64,000 nt of DNA from Nonomuraea aurantiaca (GCF_020215705.1 NZ_JAIWNB010000037.1:31059-95058), one strand, 5' to 3'. Positions 24,514 to 32,930 are shown, counted from the first letter of the stretch. The notes: generated from the letters alone by a model not told the origin. Program-made: numbers and translations.

Positions 24514-25635
24514 TTACGGCATGTTGCCGGTCCACCGGTTGGCGGCGGCCTTGTACACCTTGTAGGTGTCGGTGTTGAAGTACGGCGACGAGATGTGGTC
24601 GTAGCGGTCGTTGCCGTCCGTGTCCCACGCGACGCTGTTGACACCGATCAGGTAGCCGGTGCGGGTGGAGCTCTTGTAGCTGTACAGGAGCGGCCCGCCG
24701 CTGGCGCCGGCGGTAAAGGCGCACTTGAGGCCGATGTGCTCCTGGAGGTTGTACTTCGGCGCGGCGGGCATCGGGGCCGTCTTGCCGTAGCACCACTTCA
24801 TCGTGCGGCCGGTGAACGGCTTGTCGCCGTCGGGGTGCTCGCCCGCCGGGTAGCCGAAGGAGAAGACGTTCGCCTTGGTGCTGCGGTTCCAGGTGAAGCC
24901 CTGGCCGCCGACGTTGTCACCGAGGCGGCCGACGTTCTTCCGCGTCCACTGCCACTTGTCGTTGACCTTCTCCCACTTGACCTTGATGCCGTTGTAGACG
25001 TTGACGAACGCGTAGTCGTAGTCGTAGTCCTCCTTCACCACGAAGTCGTCATGCGCGTTGAAGGTCTTGGCGGCGTAGATGCCGTAGGGGGCCTTGCCCT
25101 CCCAGGCGTTGTTGCCGTCCCAGTACGACGGGATGAAGATCCAGTTGTCGTAGAAGGTGTCCTTCTTGGTGTCGTAGACACAGTGGGCCGACGTTGCCAC
25201 TAGGTTGCGGTACCTGCCCTGCACGGAAGTGGCCGAGCAGTACCGCCAGCTCGCCGGGTTCGCCGGGTTCGACCCCGGCAGCGTGAAGAACACGCGTCCG
25301 ACCGTGTTGGGCAGGTTGACCTGCTTGCTCTTGACCGTCCTGGTCTTCTCCTCGCCGATCGGGGGGACGGATCCGGGCGGGCCGTCGGGGGTGGAGTTGA
25401 CGCCCTTGACGCCGTTGGAACGCGCGTCGAGGTTCGTGTCGTAGTCGGCCGCCCGCTTGATGCGGTCGGGCGTCCAGAACTGGACCGCCTGCTCCGCGGG
25501 AGTGGCCGCGTTCTTGGACACGACGTCGGAGGGTGGGGTCGCGTTGGCGGCGGTGCTGCCGACCGTCCCCGCGGCCAGTCCGATGGCCGTCAGACCGGCG
25601 AGCGGGATCGCGATGCGCCTTGCTCGGGAATACAT
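24514..25635 (-). CDS. Secreted trypsin-like serine peptidase, paralogue 6 (intact triad)
   Basis: 373 residues from an ATG (MYSRARRIAIPLAGLTAIGL, cut near ANA). The propeptide region has QFWTPDRIKRAADYD. Triad: His151 (VATSAHCVYD), Asp207 (DYAFVNVYNG), Ser312 (TAGASGGPLL). It lacks the long insert, and keeps the EF-hand-like loop DTDGNDRYD followed by HISSPYF. An active exported endopeptidase is expected. It is first in the array by transcription direction. The gap 25636-25910 to the divergent thiolase holds their promoters; it is visibly AT-richer. Confidence 0.87.
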   Translation of the reverse strand: MYSRARRIAIPLAGLTAIGLAAGTVGSTAANATPPSDVVSKNAATPAEQAVQFWTPDRIKRAADYDTNLDARSNGVKGVNSTPDGPPGSVPPIGEEKTRTVKSKQVNLPNTVGRVFFTLPGSNPANPASWRYCSATSVQGRYRNLVATSAHCVYDTKKDTFYDNWIFIPSYWDGNNAWEGKAPYGIYAAKTFNAHDDFVVKEDYDYDYAFVNVYNGIKVKWEKVNDKWQWTRKNVGRLGDNVGGQGFTWNRSTKANVFSFGYPAGEHPDGDKPFTGRTMKWCYGKTAPMPAAPKYNLQEHIGLKCAFTAGASGGPLLYSYKSSTRTGYLIGVNSVAWDTDGNDRYDHISSPYFNTDTYKVYKAAANRWTGNMP

Positions 25636-25910
25636 GAAGCTCCTCTCAGTTCTCGGCGGCCCAGAGCGGGGTACTGCGCCCCGGTGGGCCAGGAAAACGC
25701 TGGGAACGTTAATGAATGGCGCAACCCGACAGCCAGGAAACGATGCGAAAAAGTCTTGCCCGGTTCCATTCCGTTATGGAAATAACCAGATCGCATGTAT
25801 TCATAGAAAGCATTCCCGCAGGTGGGAGGCGGTGGTAATTTCCTCTGGCACCACCGGTAACAGTGATTATCAAACGCCACTACTTATCAACCGAATGTTA
25901 TTCTGGTTAG

Positions 25911-27359
25911 ATGGGTGACATGGATCCACGCACCCCCTGTCTCATAGGTACGGCCCAGCGCACCGTCCGCGACCAGCCGGGCCCGGAGCCACTCGACCTG
26001 TGGGAGGACGTCGCGCGCGAGGCGGCTCGCGAGGCGCGGCTGCCGGTCGGGCGACTCGACTCGATCCAGCTCGTCTACACCGACTCGTGGCAGTACGACT
26101 CCCCGGTCGGCCGGCTCGCCGACCGCCTCGGCGCCGCCCCCCGGCACCGGGCCTACTCCATGGTCAGCGGTACGGCCCCGCAACTCCTCATCGGCGAGGC
26201 CGCGGGCAGGATCGCGGCGGGGGAGCTCGACTCGGCGCTGATCGCCGGCGCCGAGGCGCTGGCCACGCGCCGGGCCTACCGGCAGGCGGGCGAGCACGTG
26301 CCATGGAGCCATCCGGCCGATCCCAAGCCGCCCTACGGCTGGGAACGCCCGCCGCATCCGGCGGAGCTGGCCCACGAGCTGTTCCTGCCGGTCCACACCT
26401 ACCCGATCATGGAGACGGCCCGCCGCGCGTCCCTCGGTATGTCGATAAATGAGGAAATGGTGGACCGGGGGCGGATGATGGCGCCGATGACCGAGGTCGC
26501 CGCCGCGAACCCGCACGCCTGGCGGCGTACCGCCCGAACCCCGGAGGAACTGGTCACCGGCAACCGGTTCATCGGCTGGCCGTACACGCGCAACACCGTG
26601 GCCGTGGGGGAGGTCGACCAGGCGGCCGCCGTCGTCCTGGTCGCCGCCGGACTCGCCGACCGGCTCGGCGTACCGCACGATCAGCGCGTCTACCTGCGCG
26701 GATGGGCTTATGGCGAGGACACGTGGGAGGTGGCGGCGCGGCCCGCGCTCGGCGCCTCGCAGGCCATCGGGCGCACCGCCGAGGCCGCGTTCGCGCGGGC
26801 CGGGCTGGGCCTCGACGACATCCACGCGCTCGACCTCTACAGCTGCTTCGCGATCGCGCTGCGGCAGGCGTGCGACGCGATCAAGCTGGACCCGCTCGAC
26901 CGGCGCGGCCTGACGGTCACCGGCGGCCTGCCGTACGCGGGCGGCCCCTCCAGCGACTACGTCCTGCACTCGACGGCCACCATGGCTGGGCTGCTGCGCG
27001 CCCAGCAGGGCCACGGGCTGGTGACGGGGGTCGGCATGCACCTGACCAAGCACACGTACGCGATCTGGTCCACGGACCCGGGCGGCACCCTGGGCGATGC
27101 CGCGCCTGTCTTCACCGCCGATCCGGTGAAGATCGTCGCCCTGTACGACGGCCCCGCCACGGTGGCCGGCTACACAGTGACGTATGGGCGCGACGGGGCG
27201 CCGGAGAAGGGCATCCTCGTCGTGGACCTGCCGGACGGGGGACGCGCTCACGCCCATGTGCTGGAGGCGGAGCTGCTGGCGGAGGCCATGTCCAGGGAGC
27301 TGGTCGGCCGGCGGGTGCGGTTGGCGGCCGACGGGAAGGTCAATGTGGCGCGCTGGTGA
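25911..27359 (+). CDS. Thiolase-family protein (acetyl-CoA acetyltransferase-like)
   Basis: 482 residues from an ATG at 25911 (second ATG at 25920). TATTCT six bases upstream would allow a leaderless transcript. Thiolase-fold features: YSMVSGTAPQLLIGEAAGRI, AGAEAL, LDLYSCFAIALRQAC and GLPYAGGPSSDYVLHS, then a C-terminal OB-like segment (GYTVTYGRDGAPEKGILVVD) typical of the long SCP-x-related thiolase-like proteins of actinobacteria. The classical active-site Cys context is not conserved, so the catalytic reaction is uncertain. A role in acyl-CoA metabolism is likely. Confidence 0.75.
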   Translation: MGDMDPRTPCLIGTAQRTVRDQPGPEPLDLWEDVAREAAREARLPVGRLDSIQLVYTDSWQYDSPVGRLADRLGAAPRHRAYSMVSGTAPQLLIGEAAGRIAAGELDSALIAGAEALATRRAYRQAGEHVPWSHPADPKPPYGWERPPHPAELAHELFLPVHTYPIMETARRASLGMSINEEMVDRGRMMAPMTEVAAANPHAWRRTARTPEELVTGNRFIGWPYTRNTVAVGEVDQAAAVVLVAAGLADRLGVPHDQRVYLRGWAYGEDTWEVAARPALGASQAIGRTAEAAFARAGLGLDDIHALDLYSCFAIALRQACDAIKLDPLDRRGLTVTGGLPYAGGPSSDYVLHSTATMAGLLRAQQGHGLVTGVGMHLTKHTYAIWSTDPGGTLGDAAPVFTADPVKIVALYDGPATVAGYTVTYGRDGAPEKGILVVDLPDGGRAHAHVLEAELLAEAMSRELVGRRVRLAADGKVNVARW

Positions 27360-27407
27360 GATTAAAAGCTGTGCGCGAATTGTGATCGCGTGACTACTAT
27401 CTGCTGT

Positions 27408-27423
27408 TGACATTTTTATGTCA
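27408..27423. promoter_or_regulatory. Palindrome in the vapBC promoter
   Basis: TGACATTTTTATGTCA is a perfect 6-bp inverted repeat around TTTT. A -10-like TACTAT (27395-27400) places the start of transcription at its edge. This is the position expected for autorepression by a VapBC complex. Confidence 0.5.
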
Positions 27424-27441
27424 GCGGCGGACGCTGGTGTC

Positions 27442-27729
27442 ATGCGGAGGACAACGGTGCGGATCGACGACGCACTCCTCAACGAGGCCAAGGCGTACGC
27501 GGCACGAAACGGACGCAGTCTCACCTCAGTGATGGAGGACGCTTTGCGACAACTGCTCAACCGCTCCACGGAAACGGTCGACCGGCCTCGAGTGGAGCTC
27601 CCGGTGTCCGGCGCCGTGGCCGGGCCCAAGCTCACCTGGGCTGAGATCAAGGAGCTGATGGAAGCCGACTTCGTGGAGCATCAGCTGGCGAAGATGGCGC
27701 AGTGCGGTGGCCGCGATGCGGATGCCTGA
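27442..27729 (+). CDS. vapB: VapB-type antitoxin
   Basis: 95 residues from the ATG at 27442 (MRRTTVRIDDALLNEAKAYA). A GTG at 27457 with GGAGG six bases upstream (27446-27450) is an equally good start and would begin VRIDD. The N-terminus is a ribbon-helix-helix DNA-binding motif (TTVRIDDALL, then SLTSVMEDALRQLL); the C-terminal tail (LTWAEIKELMEADFVEHQLA) would wrap the toxin. It overlaps vapC by eight bases. It neutralises the toxin and represses the operon. Confidence 0.85.
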   Translation: MRRTTVRIDDALLNEAKAYAARNGRSLTSVMEDALRQLLNRSTETVDRPRVELPVSGAVAGPKLTWAEIKELMEADFVEHQLAKMAQCGGRDADA

Positions 27730-28141
27730 CGTCAACATCCTGGTCAACGCGCAGCGCCGCGACTCCGAGCACCATAGCGAGTGCCTGACCCTCGTCGAGG
27801 AGCTCGTCAATGGCGACGAGGCCTATGCGGTCAGCGACTTCGTGATCAACGGTTTCATGCGGGTCGTGACCAATCACCGCATTCCGCAGAGCACCTCGTT
27901 CGAGACGGCCTTCAAGTTCGCGGAGAGCGTCCGCAACCAGCCGCATGCCGTCCTGGTGAACGCCGGATCGAGACACTGGGAGATCTTCGCCAAGATCTGC
28001 CGTTCGTCGGGCGCCACCGGCAAACTCCTGCCCGACGCCTATCTCGCCGCACTGGCCATCGAGCACGGTTGTGAATTCGTGACCTGCGACGCTGATTTCG
28101 CCAAGTTCCAGGGCTTGCGCTGGCGGCCCCCGCTCAACTGA
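27722..28141 (+). CDS. vapC: VapC-type PIN-domain toxin
   Basis: 139 residues from the ATG at 27722, eight bases inside vapB; ATG at 27716 and GTG at 27707 are alternatives. PIN-domain acidic residues are visible: MPDVNILVNA (first Asp), SECLTLVEELV, LLPDAYLAALAIEHG, and TCDADFAKF. These should bind Mg or Mn for RNA cleavage. It ends with the WRPPLN tail common to chromosomal VapC. The pair appears intact. The RNA target cannot be predicted. Confidence 0.88.
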   Translation: MPDVNILVNAQRRDSEHHSECLTLVEELVNGDEAYAVSDFVINGFMRVVTNHRIPQSTSFETAFKFAESVRNQPHAVLVNAGSRHWEIFAKICRSSGATGKLLPDAYLAALAIEHGCEFVTCDADFAKFQGLRWRPPLN

Positions 28142-28174
28142 ACTGAGGAGTGAAACAGCTCTCCTCGGCAGGGG

Positions 28175-29068
28175 ATGTCCGTGGCCGATCAGTTCGACGT
28201 CATCGAGGCGGGCGCCCGTGGCCGGCGCCGGTGGATCGGGCTCGGCGTGGTGGCGGTGCTGCTGGCGGTTCCCATCGTCAGCCTGCTGGCCAGCCGTGAC
28301 CCCGAGCCGGATCGCGCGCCGCCGACGTCGGCCCCCGCGCCCATGCCCATCCGGTCGTTGACCAGGATCGAGGGCGCGCCCAACGTCGTGAGTGCACCCG
28401 CCAAGGCCAAGGGGGGCAACGAGGTCATCCCGGTGGTGTTCCCCGACGGGACGCGGGCGGAGGTTCGCTACCCCGCCGGGCTGGGGCTCAATGAGCTGGG
28501 CGCGCGGCCGTTCCAGGGGGCCTGGATCGCCGGGCACTACCGCGGGTTCTATGCCCCCTACGGCGGTGAGATGGAGATCTCCAGGGGTGCTCAGCCGATC
28601 AGGAACCTCACGCCCAACGTCACGCTCTGGCCGGGCCAGCCGGGTGTCGGCTCGGCCGGGCAGGTGCTGATGTTCGCGTTCGGCAAGTGGCGGCTGGCGA
28701 TGTACGACCGGCGGGAGGGGCTGACCTTTGAAGATCGGCTGGCGGCGGCCAAGGGCCTACGCGGGAAGGTCGGCAAGGACGGCTATCTCGTCCTGAGTGG
28801 CGGTGGCTCGATCCGCCTGGCGGAGCCGGGCGAGACCGTCCAGGGCGAGCCGGTTGGGCCGCAGCTCTGGTTCGGCGGCGGGACCGGCGACATGGTCGTG
28901 CTCATCCCCACGCCCAACTGCCGGAAATATGCCAGGACGCCGTCGGTGCTCAACGGCCGCAACCGGCCCGCCCGTACCGTATGCAGGGGCGATGTGCAGA
29001 TCGCCGCCTCCGGCTCGCGCGCTTTCGTCCAGCACGCCATCGACGGGATCCGGATCACGCTGAAGTAG
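28175..29068 (+). CDS. Hypothetical membrane-anchored extracytoplasmic protein
   Basis: 297 residues from the ATG at 28175; a GTG at 28181 with AGGGG upstream is equally possible. One membrane segment (WIGLGVVAVLLAVPIVSLL) near residue 25 is followed by a Pro/Ala/Arg linker and a globular region of about 230 residues with beta-rich repeats (VIPVVFPDGTRAEVRYP, GGGTGDMVVLIPTPNCRKY). Two Cys (NCRKY, TVCRGD) may form a disulfide outside. I do not recognise the family. It lies 33 bases past vapC and ten before the oxidoreductase, on the same strand. Confidence 0.65.
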   Translation: MSVADQFDVIEAGARGRRRWIGLGVVAVLLAVPIVSLLASRDPEPDRAPPTSAPAPMPIRSLTRIEGAPNVVSAPAKAKGGNEVIPVVFPDGTRAEVRYPAGLGLNELGARPFQGAWIAGHYRGFYAPYGGEMEISRGAQPIRNLTPNVTLWPGQPGVGSAGQVLMFAFGKWRLAMYDRREGLTFEDRLAAAKGLRGKVGKDGYLVLSGGGSIRLAEPGETVQGEPVGPQLWFGGGTGDMVVLIPTPNCRKYARTPSVLNGRNRPARTVCRGDVQIAASGSRAFVQHAIDGIRITLK

Positions 29069-29077
29069 GGTGCGGCC

Positions 29078-30034
29078 ATGTTCGCCGTAACCGCCTCACA
29101 GACCGATCCCGACAATCCTCTCGCCGGGCTGACGCTCGGCGAGCATCCGGAGCCGCAGGTCCCGGACGGCTGGACGACCGTCACCGTACGGGCGACCGCC
29201 CTCAACCACCATGACCTGTGGACGCTCAAAGGCGTGGGCATCAAGCAGGACCGGCTGCCGATCGTGCTCGGCTGCGACGCGGCCGGAGTGGACGCCGACG
29301 GCAACGAGGTCATCGTGCACTCGGTGATCGGCTCCGGGGCCGACGAGACGCTCGACCCCAAGCGTTCGCTGCTGTCGGAGGTCCACGACGGCACGTTCGC
29401 CGACATGGTCGCCGTGCCGCGCCGCAACCTGGTGCCCAAGCCGGCCGCGCTCAGCTTCGAGGAGGCCGCCTGCCTGCCCACGGCCTGGCTGACCGCCTAC
29501 CGCATGCTGTTCGACAAGGCCGGTCTCGAGCCCGGCTCCACCGTGCTCGTGCAGGGCGCCGGGGGCGGGGTCGCCACCGCGCTGATCGCGCTCGGCCGGG
29601 CGGGCGGTTACCGGGTCTGGGCGACCAGTCGCTCGGCCGCCAAGCGGGAGCAGGCCGCCAAGCTCGGCGCCGACCGGGTGTTCGAGCCCGGCGCGCGGCT
29701 GCCCGAACGGGTGGACGCCGTCATGGAGACCGTCGGTCAGGCCACCTGGGACCATTCGCTCAAGTCGCTCAAGCCCGGCGGCCGCATCGTGGTCTGCGGC
29801 GCCACCAGCGGCGCGGTCCCGCCCGCCGACCTGAACCGGGTGTTCTTCCTCCAGCTCTCGGTGATCGGCTCCACGATGGGCACGCGTGACCAGCTCCAGC
29901 GGCTGGCCGTGTTCCTGGAGCAGACCGGGCTGCGGCCGGTCATCGACCGGACGATGCCGCTGACCGACGCCCGCGACGGCTTCGCCGCCCTGGCCGAAGG
30001 CGACATCTTCGGAAAAATCGTCTTTACGCGCTGA
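29078..30034 (+). CDS. MDR-superfamily zinc-independent oxidoreductase
   Basis: 318 residues. Medium-chain dehydrogenase fold: GroES-like N-terminus (ATALNHHDLWTLKGVG, LPIVLGCDAAGVDADG), then a Rossmann domain with nucleotide loop VQGAGGGVATALIALGRA and AAKLGADRVFEPGA. The catalytic zinc Cys/His set is absent, as in quinone oxidoreductases, and the C-terminal EGDIFGKIVFTR is typical. NADPH-dependent reduction of a quinone or enal is expected; the substrate is not readable. Confidence 0.85.
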   Translation: MFAVTASQTDPDNPLAGLTLGEHPEPQVPDGWTTVTVRATALNHHDLWTLKGVGIKQDRLPIVLGCDAAGVDADGNEVIVHSVIGSGADETLDPKRSLLSEVHDGTFADMVAVPRRNLVPKPAALSFEEAACLPTAWLTAYRMLFDKAGLEPGSTVLVQGAGGGVATALIALGRAGGYRVWATSRSAAKREQAAKLGADRVFEPGARLPERVDAVMETVGQATWDHSLKSLKPGGRIVVCGATSGAVPPADLNRVFFLQLSVIGSTMGTRDQLQRLAVFLEQTGLRPVIDRTMPLTDARDGFAALAEGDIFGKIVFTR

Positions 30035-30059
30035 ATAAGTGAAGGGTTACTTCTGCGCA

Positions 30060-30099
30060 CCCGGGATGATACAAAGAAGGTGAGGTTGTATCACCCGGG
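30060..30099. promoter_or_regulatory. Long dyad upstream of the DUF2236 gene
   Basis: TGATACAA (30067-30074) and TTGTATCA (30086-30093) form a perfect inverted repeat with an 11-base spacer, extended on both sides by CCCGGG (one extra A on the left). It ends directly at the GGAGG ribosome binding site. It can act as a repressor operator (TetR-like size) or, in RNA, as a hairpin beside the ribosome binding site. Confidence 0.6.
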
Positions 30100-30109
30100 A
30101 GGCGCCGTC

Positions 30110-30967
30110 ATGGACGTCGAACCGTTCGGCCCAGGCTCGTTGCACTGGGAAACCGCCGGTGAATACCGCAACCTGCTCGTGGCGGGCAGTGCGCTGGTCC
30201 TCCAGACCATGCACCCCGCGGTGGGCGCGGCCGTCGCCCGGCACTCCACGTACAAGCAGGACCCGTGGGGCAGGCTCCACCGCACGCTCACCTCGGTCCA
30301 GAAATGGGTGTACGGCGGAGTGGGCGGCCTGGTCGAGGGGGAGAGGCTGCGCGAGCTGCACAAGCCGATCAGCGGGGTGGACGAGCAGGGCAGGTCCTAC
30401 CACGCGCTCAACGGCGCGGCCTGGGCCTGGGTGCACCTGTCGCTGTTCGAGCGGTTCATCACTCTCAATCGCTACTTCGGCACTCCCTACACCGACGACG
30501 GGGAGCGGCGGCTCTATGAGGAGTCGCGGCAACTCGGGGCGATTCTGCGGGTGCCGGAGCGGGAGATGCCCGCGACCGTCGGGGAGTTCTGGTCCTACTT
30601 CGACGAGATGGCGGCCGAGCGGCTGGAGCCGCATCCGACGGCGATCGACGTGCTCGCCGTCATGCGGGGGACCCCGATGCCGCCCGGACTGCCCCGGCCG
30701 CTGCGCCGGCTCTGGGCGCCGGTGGGGGTGGGCTCGGGGGAGTTCAACTACTTCGTGACGGTGGGGACGCTGCCGCCCGTCGTACGGGAGAAGCTGGAGC
30801 TGCCCTGGTCGGCGCGGGACGAGTGGCGGCTGCGGCAGCTCGGGCGGGCGGTGGCGATGCTCGCCCCGCGCCTGCCGGAGCGGCTGCGGTATATGCCGAT
30901 CGCCTATCACGCCCGGAAGGCCGCCCGAAGCCTGCGCGGGTTGGAGCAGGCCCTCAGCTCGGCGTAG
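30110..30967 (+). CDS. DUF2236 (MpaB/Lcp-like) oxygenase-family protein
   Basis: 285 residues from the ATG at 30110, chosen for GGGAGG seven bases upstream; the longer frame from 30080 would run through the dyad. Family features: LHWETAGEYRNLLVAGSAL, LQTMHPAVGAAVARHSTY, WAWVHLSLFERFI and EFWSYFDEMAAERL. The histidines in HPAVGAAVARH and WVHL fit the haem or metal pocket of the latex-clearing-protein family. Members are putative oxygenases; the substrate is unknown here. Confidence 0.82.
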   Translation: MDVEPFGPGSLHWETAGEYRNLLVAGSALVLQTMHPAVGAAVARHSTYKQDPWGRLHRTLTSVQKWVYGGVGGLVEGERLRELHKPISGVDEQGRSYHALNGAAWAWVHLSLFERFITLNRYFGTPYTDDGERRLYEESRQLGAILRVPEREMPATVGEFWSYFDEMAAERLEPHPTAIDVLAVMRGTPMPPGLPRPLRRLWAPVGVGSGEFNYFVTVGTLPPVVREKLELPWSARDEWRLRQLGRAVAMLAPRLPERLRYMPIAYHARKAARSLRGLEQALSSA

Positions 30968-31063
30968 CGAGCGGAGCGTGCGGGCGACGCGGCCGGCCGC
31001 GGGGGGTCGGCTGGGACGGCGGCGGCTTGACGCGGGCCTTTCAAGATCATGCTGCCTTTGGGG

Positions 31064-31804
31064 TCATGGTTTCAGGGAGTCGCGGATCTGCCTGGCGGCC
31101 TCGTCGAGCGTGGCGCGTACCTCGTCGATCGCCTTGCGGGTGAGCGGGGCGGCCGAGGCCTCGCTGCGCACCTGCGCGACGAAGTCGGCCAGGCGCTCGC
31201 CCAGCTCGGCGTCGAGATCGGCGCGGCTGGGCGGCGCGCCGCCCAGCGTGCTCCAGACCTCGGACCAGATCCTGCGCCACTCGCCGGTGAGCCGCTCGCC
31301 CTGGTCCTGCCAGTTCGTGGCGTGCTCCATCCACTGGCGTTTCTGCTGCTCCTTGAGCCGCTGGATGTTGGCCTTCTGCTGGTCGCGCACGCGCCGGGGG
31401 TCGTCGGCGACGCCGGTGCGGACGTCCTTGGCCATCTTGGTGAGCTCGTCGCGCAGCGACTTGACCGTTTCGCGGACGTCCTCCTTCACCTCGCGCGCGA
31501 TGTCGCGCACCGAGGCGGAGATCTCCTGCTCCAGGTCGTCGAGCTCGTCCAGGCGGGCGTTGAGCTCGTCGCGACCCCGGTCGGTGATCGAGAACACCTT
31601 CTTGCCCTCGACCACCTCGTGCGTCACCAGGCCCTCCTCCTCCAGGCGGGCCAGGCGCGGGTAGATCGTGCCGGGGGAGGGCGAGTAGACGCCGAGGAAG
31701 CGGTCCTGCAGCAGGCGAATGACCTCATAGCCGTGCCGAGGGCTCTCCTCCAGCAGCTTCAGCAGGTACAGCCGGAGCCGGCCGTGACCGAAGACAGGGC
31801 TCAT
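31064..31804 (-). CDS. PadR-family transcriptional regulator
   Basis: 246 residues. The N-terminal winged helix (LYLLKLLEESPRHGYEVIRLLQ, cut here as LLEESPRHGYEVIRL, then SPGTIYPRLARLEEEGLV and FSITDRGRDEL) is classic PadR. The C-terminal part is unusually long and charged, with predicted coiled coil (about 90-170: SVRDIAREVKEDVRETVKSL). Its start overlaps the stop of the DUF4097 gene by four bases (ATGA), so the two are co-translated. This pairing is common in actinobacteria and suggests control of a membrane-stress or surface function. Confidence 0.88.
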   Translation of the reverse strand: MSPVFGHGRLRLYLLKLLEESPRHGYEVIRLLQDRFLGVYSPSPGTIYPRLARLEEEGLVTHEVVEGKKVFSITDRGRDELNARLDELDDLEQEISASVRDIAREVKEDVRETVKSLRDELTKMAKDVRTGVADDPRRVRDQQKANIQRLKEQQKRQWMEHATNWQDQGERLTGEWRRIWSEVWSTLGGAPPSRADLDAELGERLADFVAQVRSEASAAPLTRKAIDEVRATLDEAARQIRDSLKP

Positions 31805-32601
31805 CTCTTCTCCCCTTTGAGCAGCGTGACCTCGCCGGAGACGGTCGTCGCCGTCACCGAGGCCATGCCGCCACCCAGCCGTCCGGACACCGACTTGTTG
31901 CCCGGGCGGCTCGCGTCTGACAGGTTTTCGAACGTGCTGACCAGCCTGCCGGAGGTGGATCGCATGCTGATGTCCGCCTCCACGTTCTCGGGCAGCCTGA
32001 CCAGGATGTCACCGGACACGCTGTTGAAGGTCACATATCCGGTCGGGCGCAGCTCCAGATCGGCGGTGATCCGTCCGGACACGGTGTTGGCGCGCAGGCG
32101 GCGCGGCGTGCCGTCGGCGACGGTGAGCTCGCCCGAGACGCTCTTGAACGCCAGGTCGCCGTCCATCGCCCGGCTCTCCACGGTGCCCGAGACGGTGGTG
32201 GCGCTCACGTCGCCGCTCACCCCGTCGAGCACGATGTCCCCGGAGACGCTCCTGACCTGGGTCGCCTTCTCGAACCCGGCGACGACCGCCGAGCCGGAGA
32301 CGACTCCCACGTTGACCGTGCACTTCTTGGGCACCGCGAGCGTCAGGACGCTCTTGCGCCGGTCGCGCCGCAGCCAGCCGAGTATGCCCTCCCAGGTGAG
32401 GTCTTTGTAGGCGACGCTGAGCTCCCCGCTCTCCTCGTCGTAGGTCACGATCAGCGGAGCGGAGTCGATCTCGGCCACCTCCAGGGTCGGCGGCCCGTCG
32501 GTGGCCAGCACGGCCACCCGTCCCGCGACGATCCGCACGTCGAGCGCGGTCACCGAGCCGAACGTCAGCTGCTCCGGCCGCTCGATCGTCCACTGCCGCA
32601 T
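31801..32601 (-). CDS. DUF4097-family beta-strand repeat protein
   Basis: 266 residues from the ATG at 32601 (MRQWTIERPEQLTF), with AAGGGA upstream. From about residue 100 it is a beta-solenoid built of short repeats ending in VSG: VRSVSGDIVLDGVSGDV, TTVSGTVES, KSVSGELTV, NTVSGRITA, NSVSGDILV, TSGRLVS, KSVSGRLG, TTVSGEVTL. No signal peptide or membrane segment is visible. Function unknown; it is the first gene of a two-gene operon with the PadR regulator. In the 32602-32753 gap two ATGT/CGCGA-containing motifs near 32640-32680 may be operator elements. Confidence 0.85.
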   Translation of the reverse strand: MRQWTIERPEQLTFGSVTALDVRIVAGRVAVLATDGPPTLEVAEIDSAPLIVTYDEESGELSVAYKDLTWEGILGWLRRDRRKSVLTLAVPKKCTVNVGVVSGSAVVAGFEKATQVRSVSGDIVLDGVSGDVSATTVSGTVESRAMDGDLAFKSVSGELTVADGTPRRLRANTVSGRITADLELRPTGYVTFNSVSGDILVRLPENVEADISMRSTSGRLVSTFENLSDASRPGNKSVSGRLGGGMASVTATTVSGEVTLLKGEKR

Positions 32602-32753
32602 GATGCCTGTCCCTTCCGACGACACGTCCACACAAGACACGATATGTCGCGTCTGTCGAAAATTCAAGATGTATCGCGAGTGGTGGGCAATTCACGCCGT
32701 TAGTGCTTGTCATCGGTCGTGGCGTCCGGTCCGTCGCGCCGCGTCGCGCAGCG

Positions 32754-32930
32754 TCAGTCGTCTTCGTCGTCGAGCCGGGCCAGCCAGGTGGCCAGCCGCT
32801 CGACCGGCGTCTCGAACTCGGGATTGAGGTCCACGAACTCACGCAGCCGCTCGCCCAGCCACAGCAGGCTGACCTCTTCCTCGCCACGCCGCTCGACCAG
32901 CTCCTCGATCCCCCGGTCGGTGAAGTACAT
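32754..32930 (-). CDS. DUF6104-family small protein
   Basis: 58 residues starting MYFTDRGIEELVERRGEEEV, with AAGGGA six bases before the ATG. It ends LATWLARLDDEDD. The sequence, acidic and helical, matches small actinobacterial proteins that I recall as DUF6104. It sits downstream of kgd on the same strand, separated by a terminator and about 260 bp. Of this gap (32931-33186) I can say only that it carries the promoter. Function unknown. Confidence 0.85.
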   Translation of the reverse strand: MYFTDRGIEELVERRGEEEVSLLWLGERLREFVDLNPEFETPVERLATWLARLDDEDD

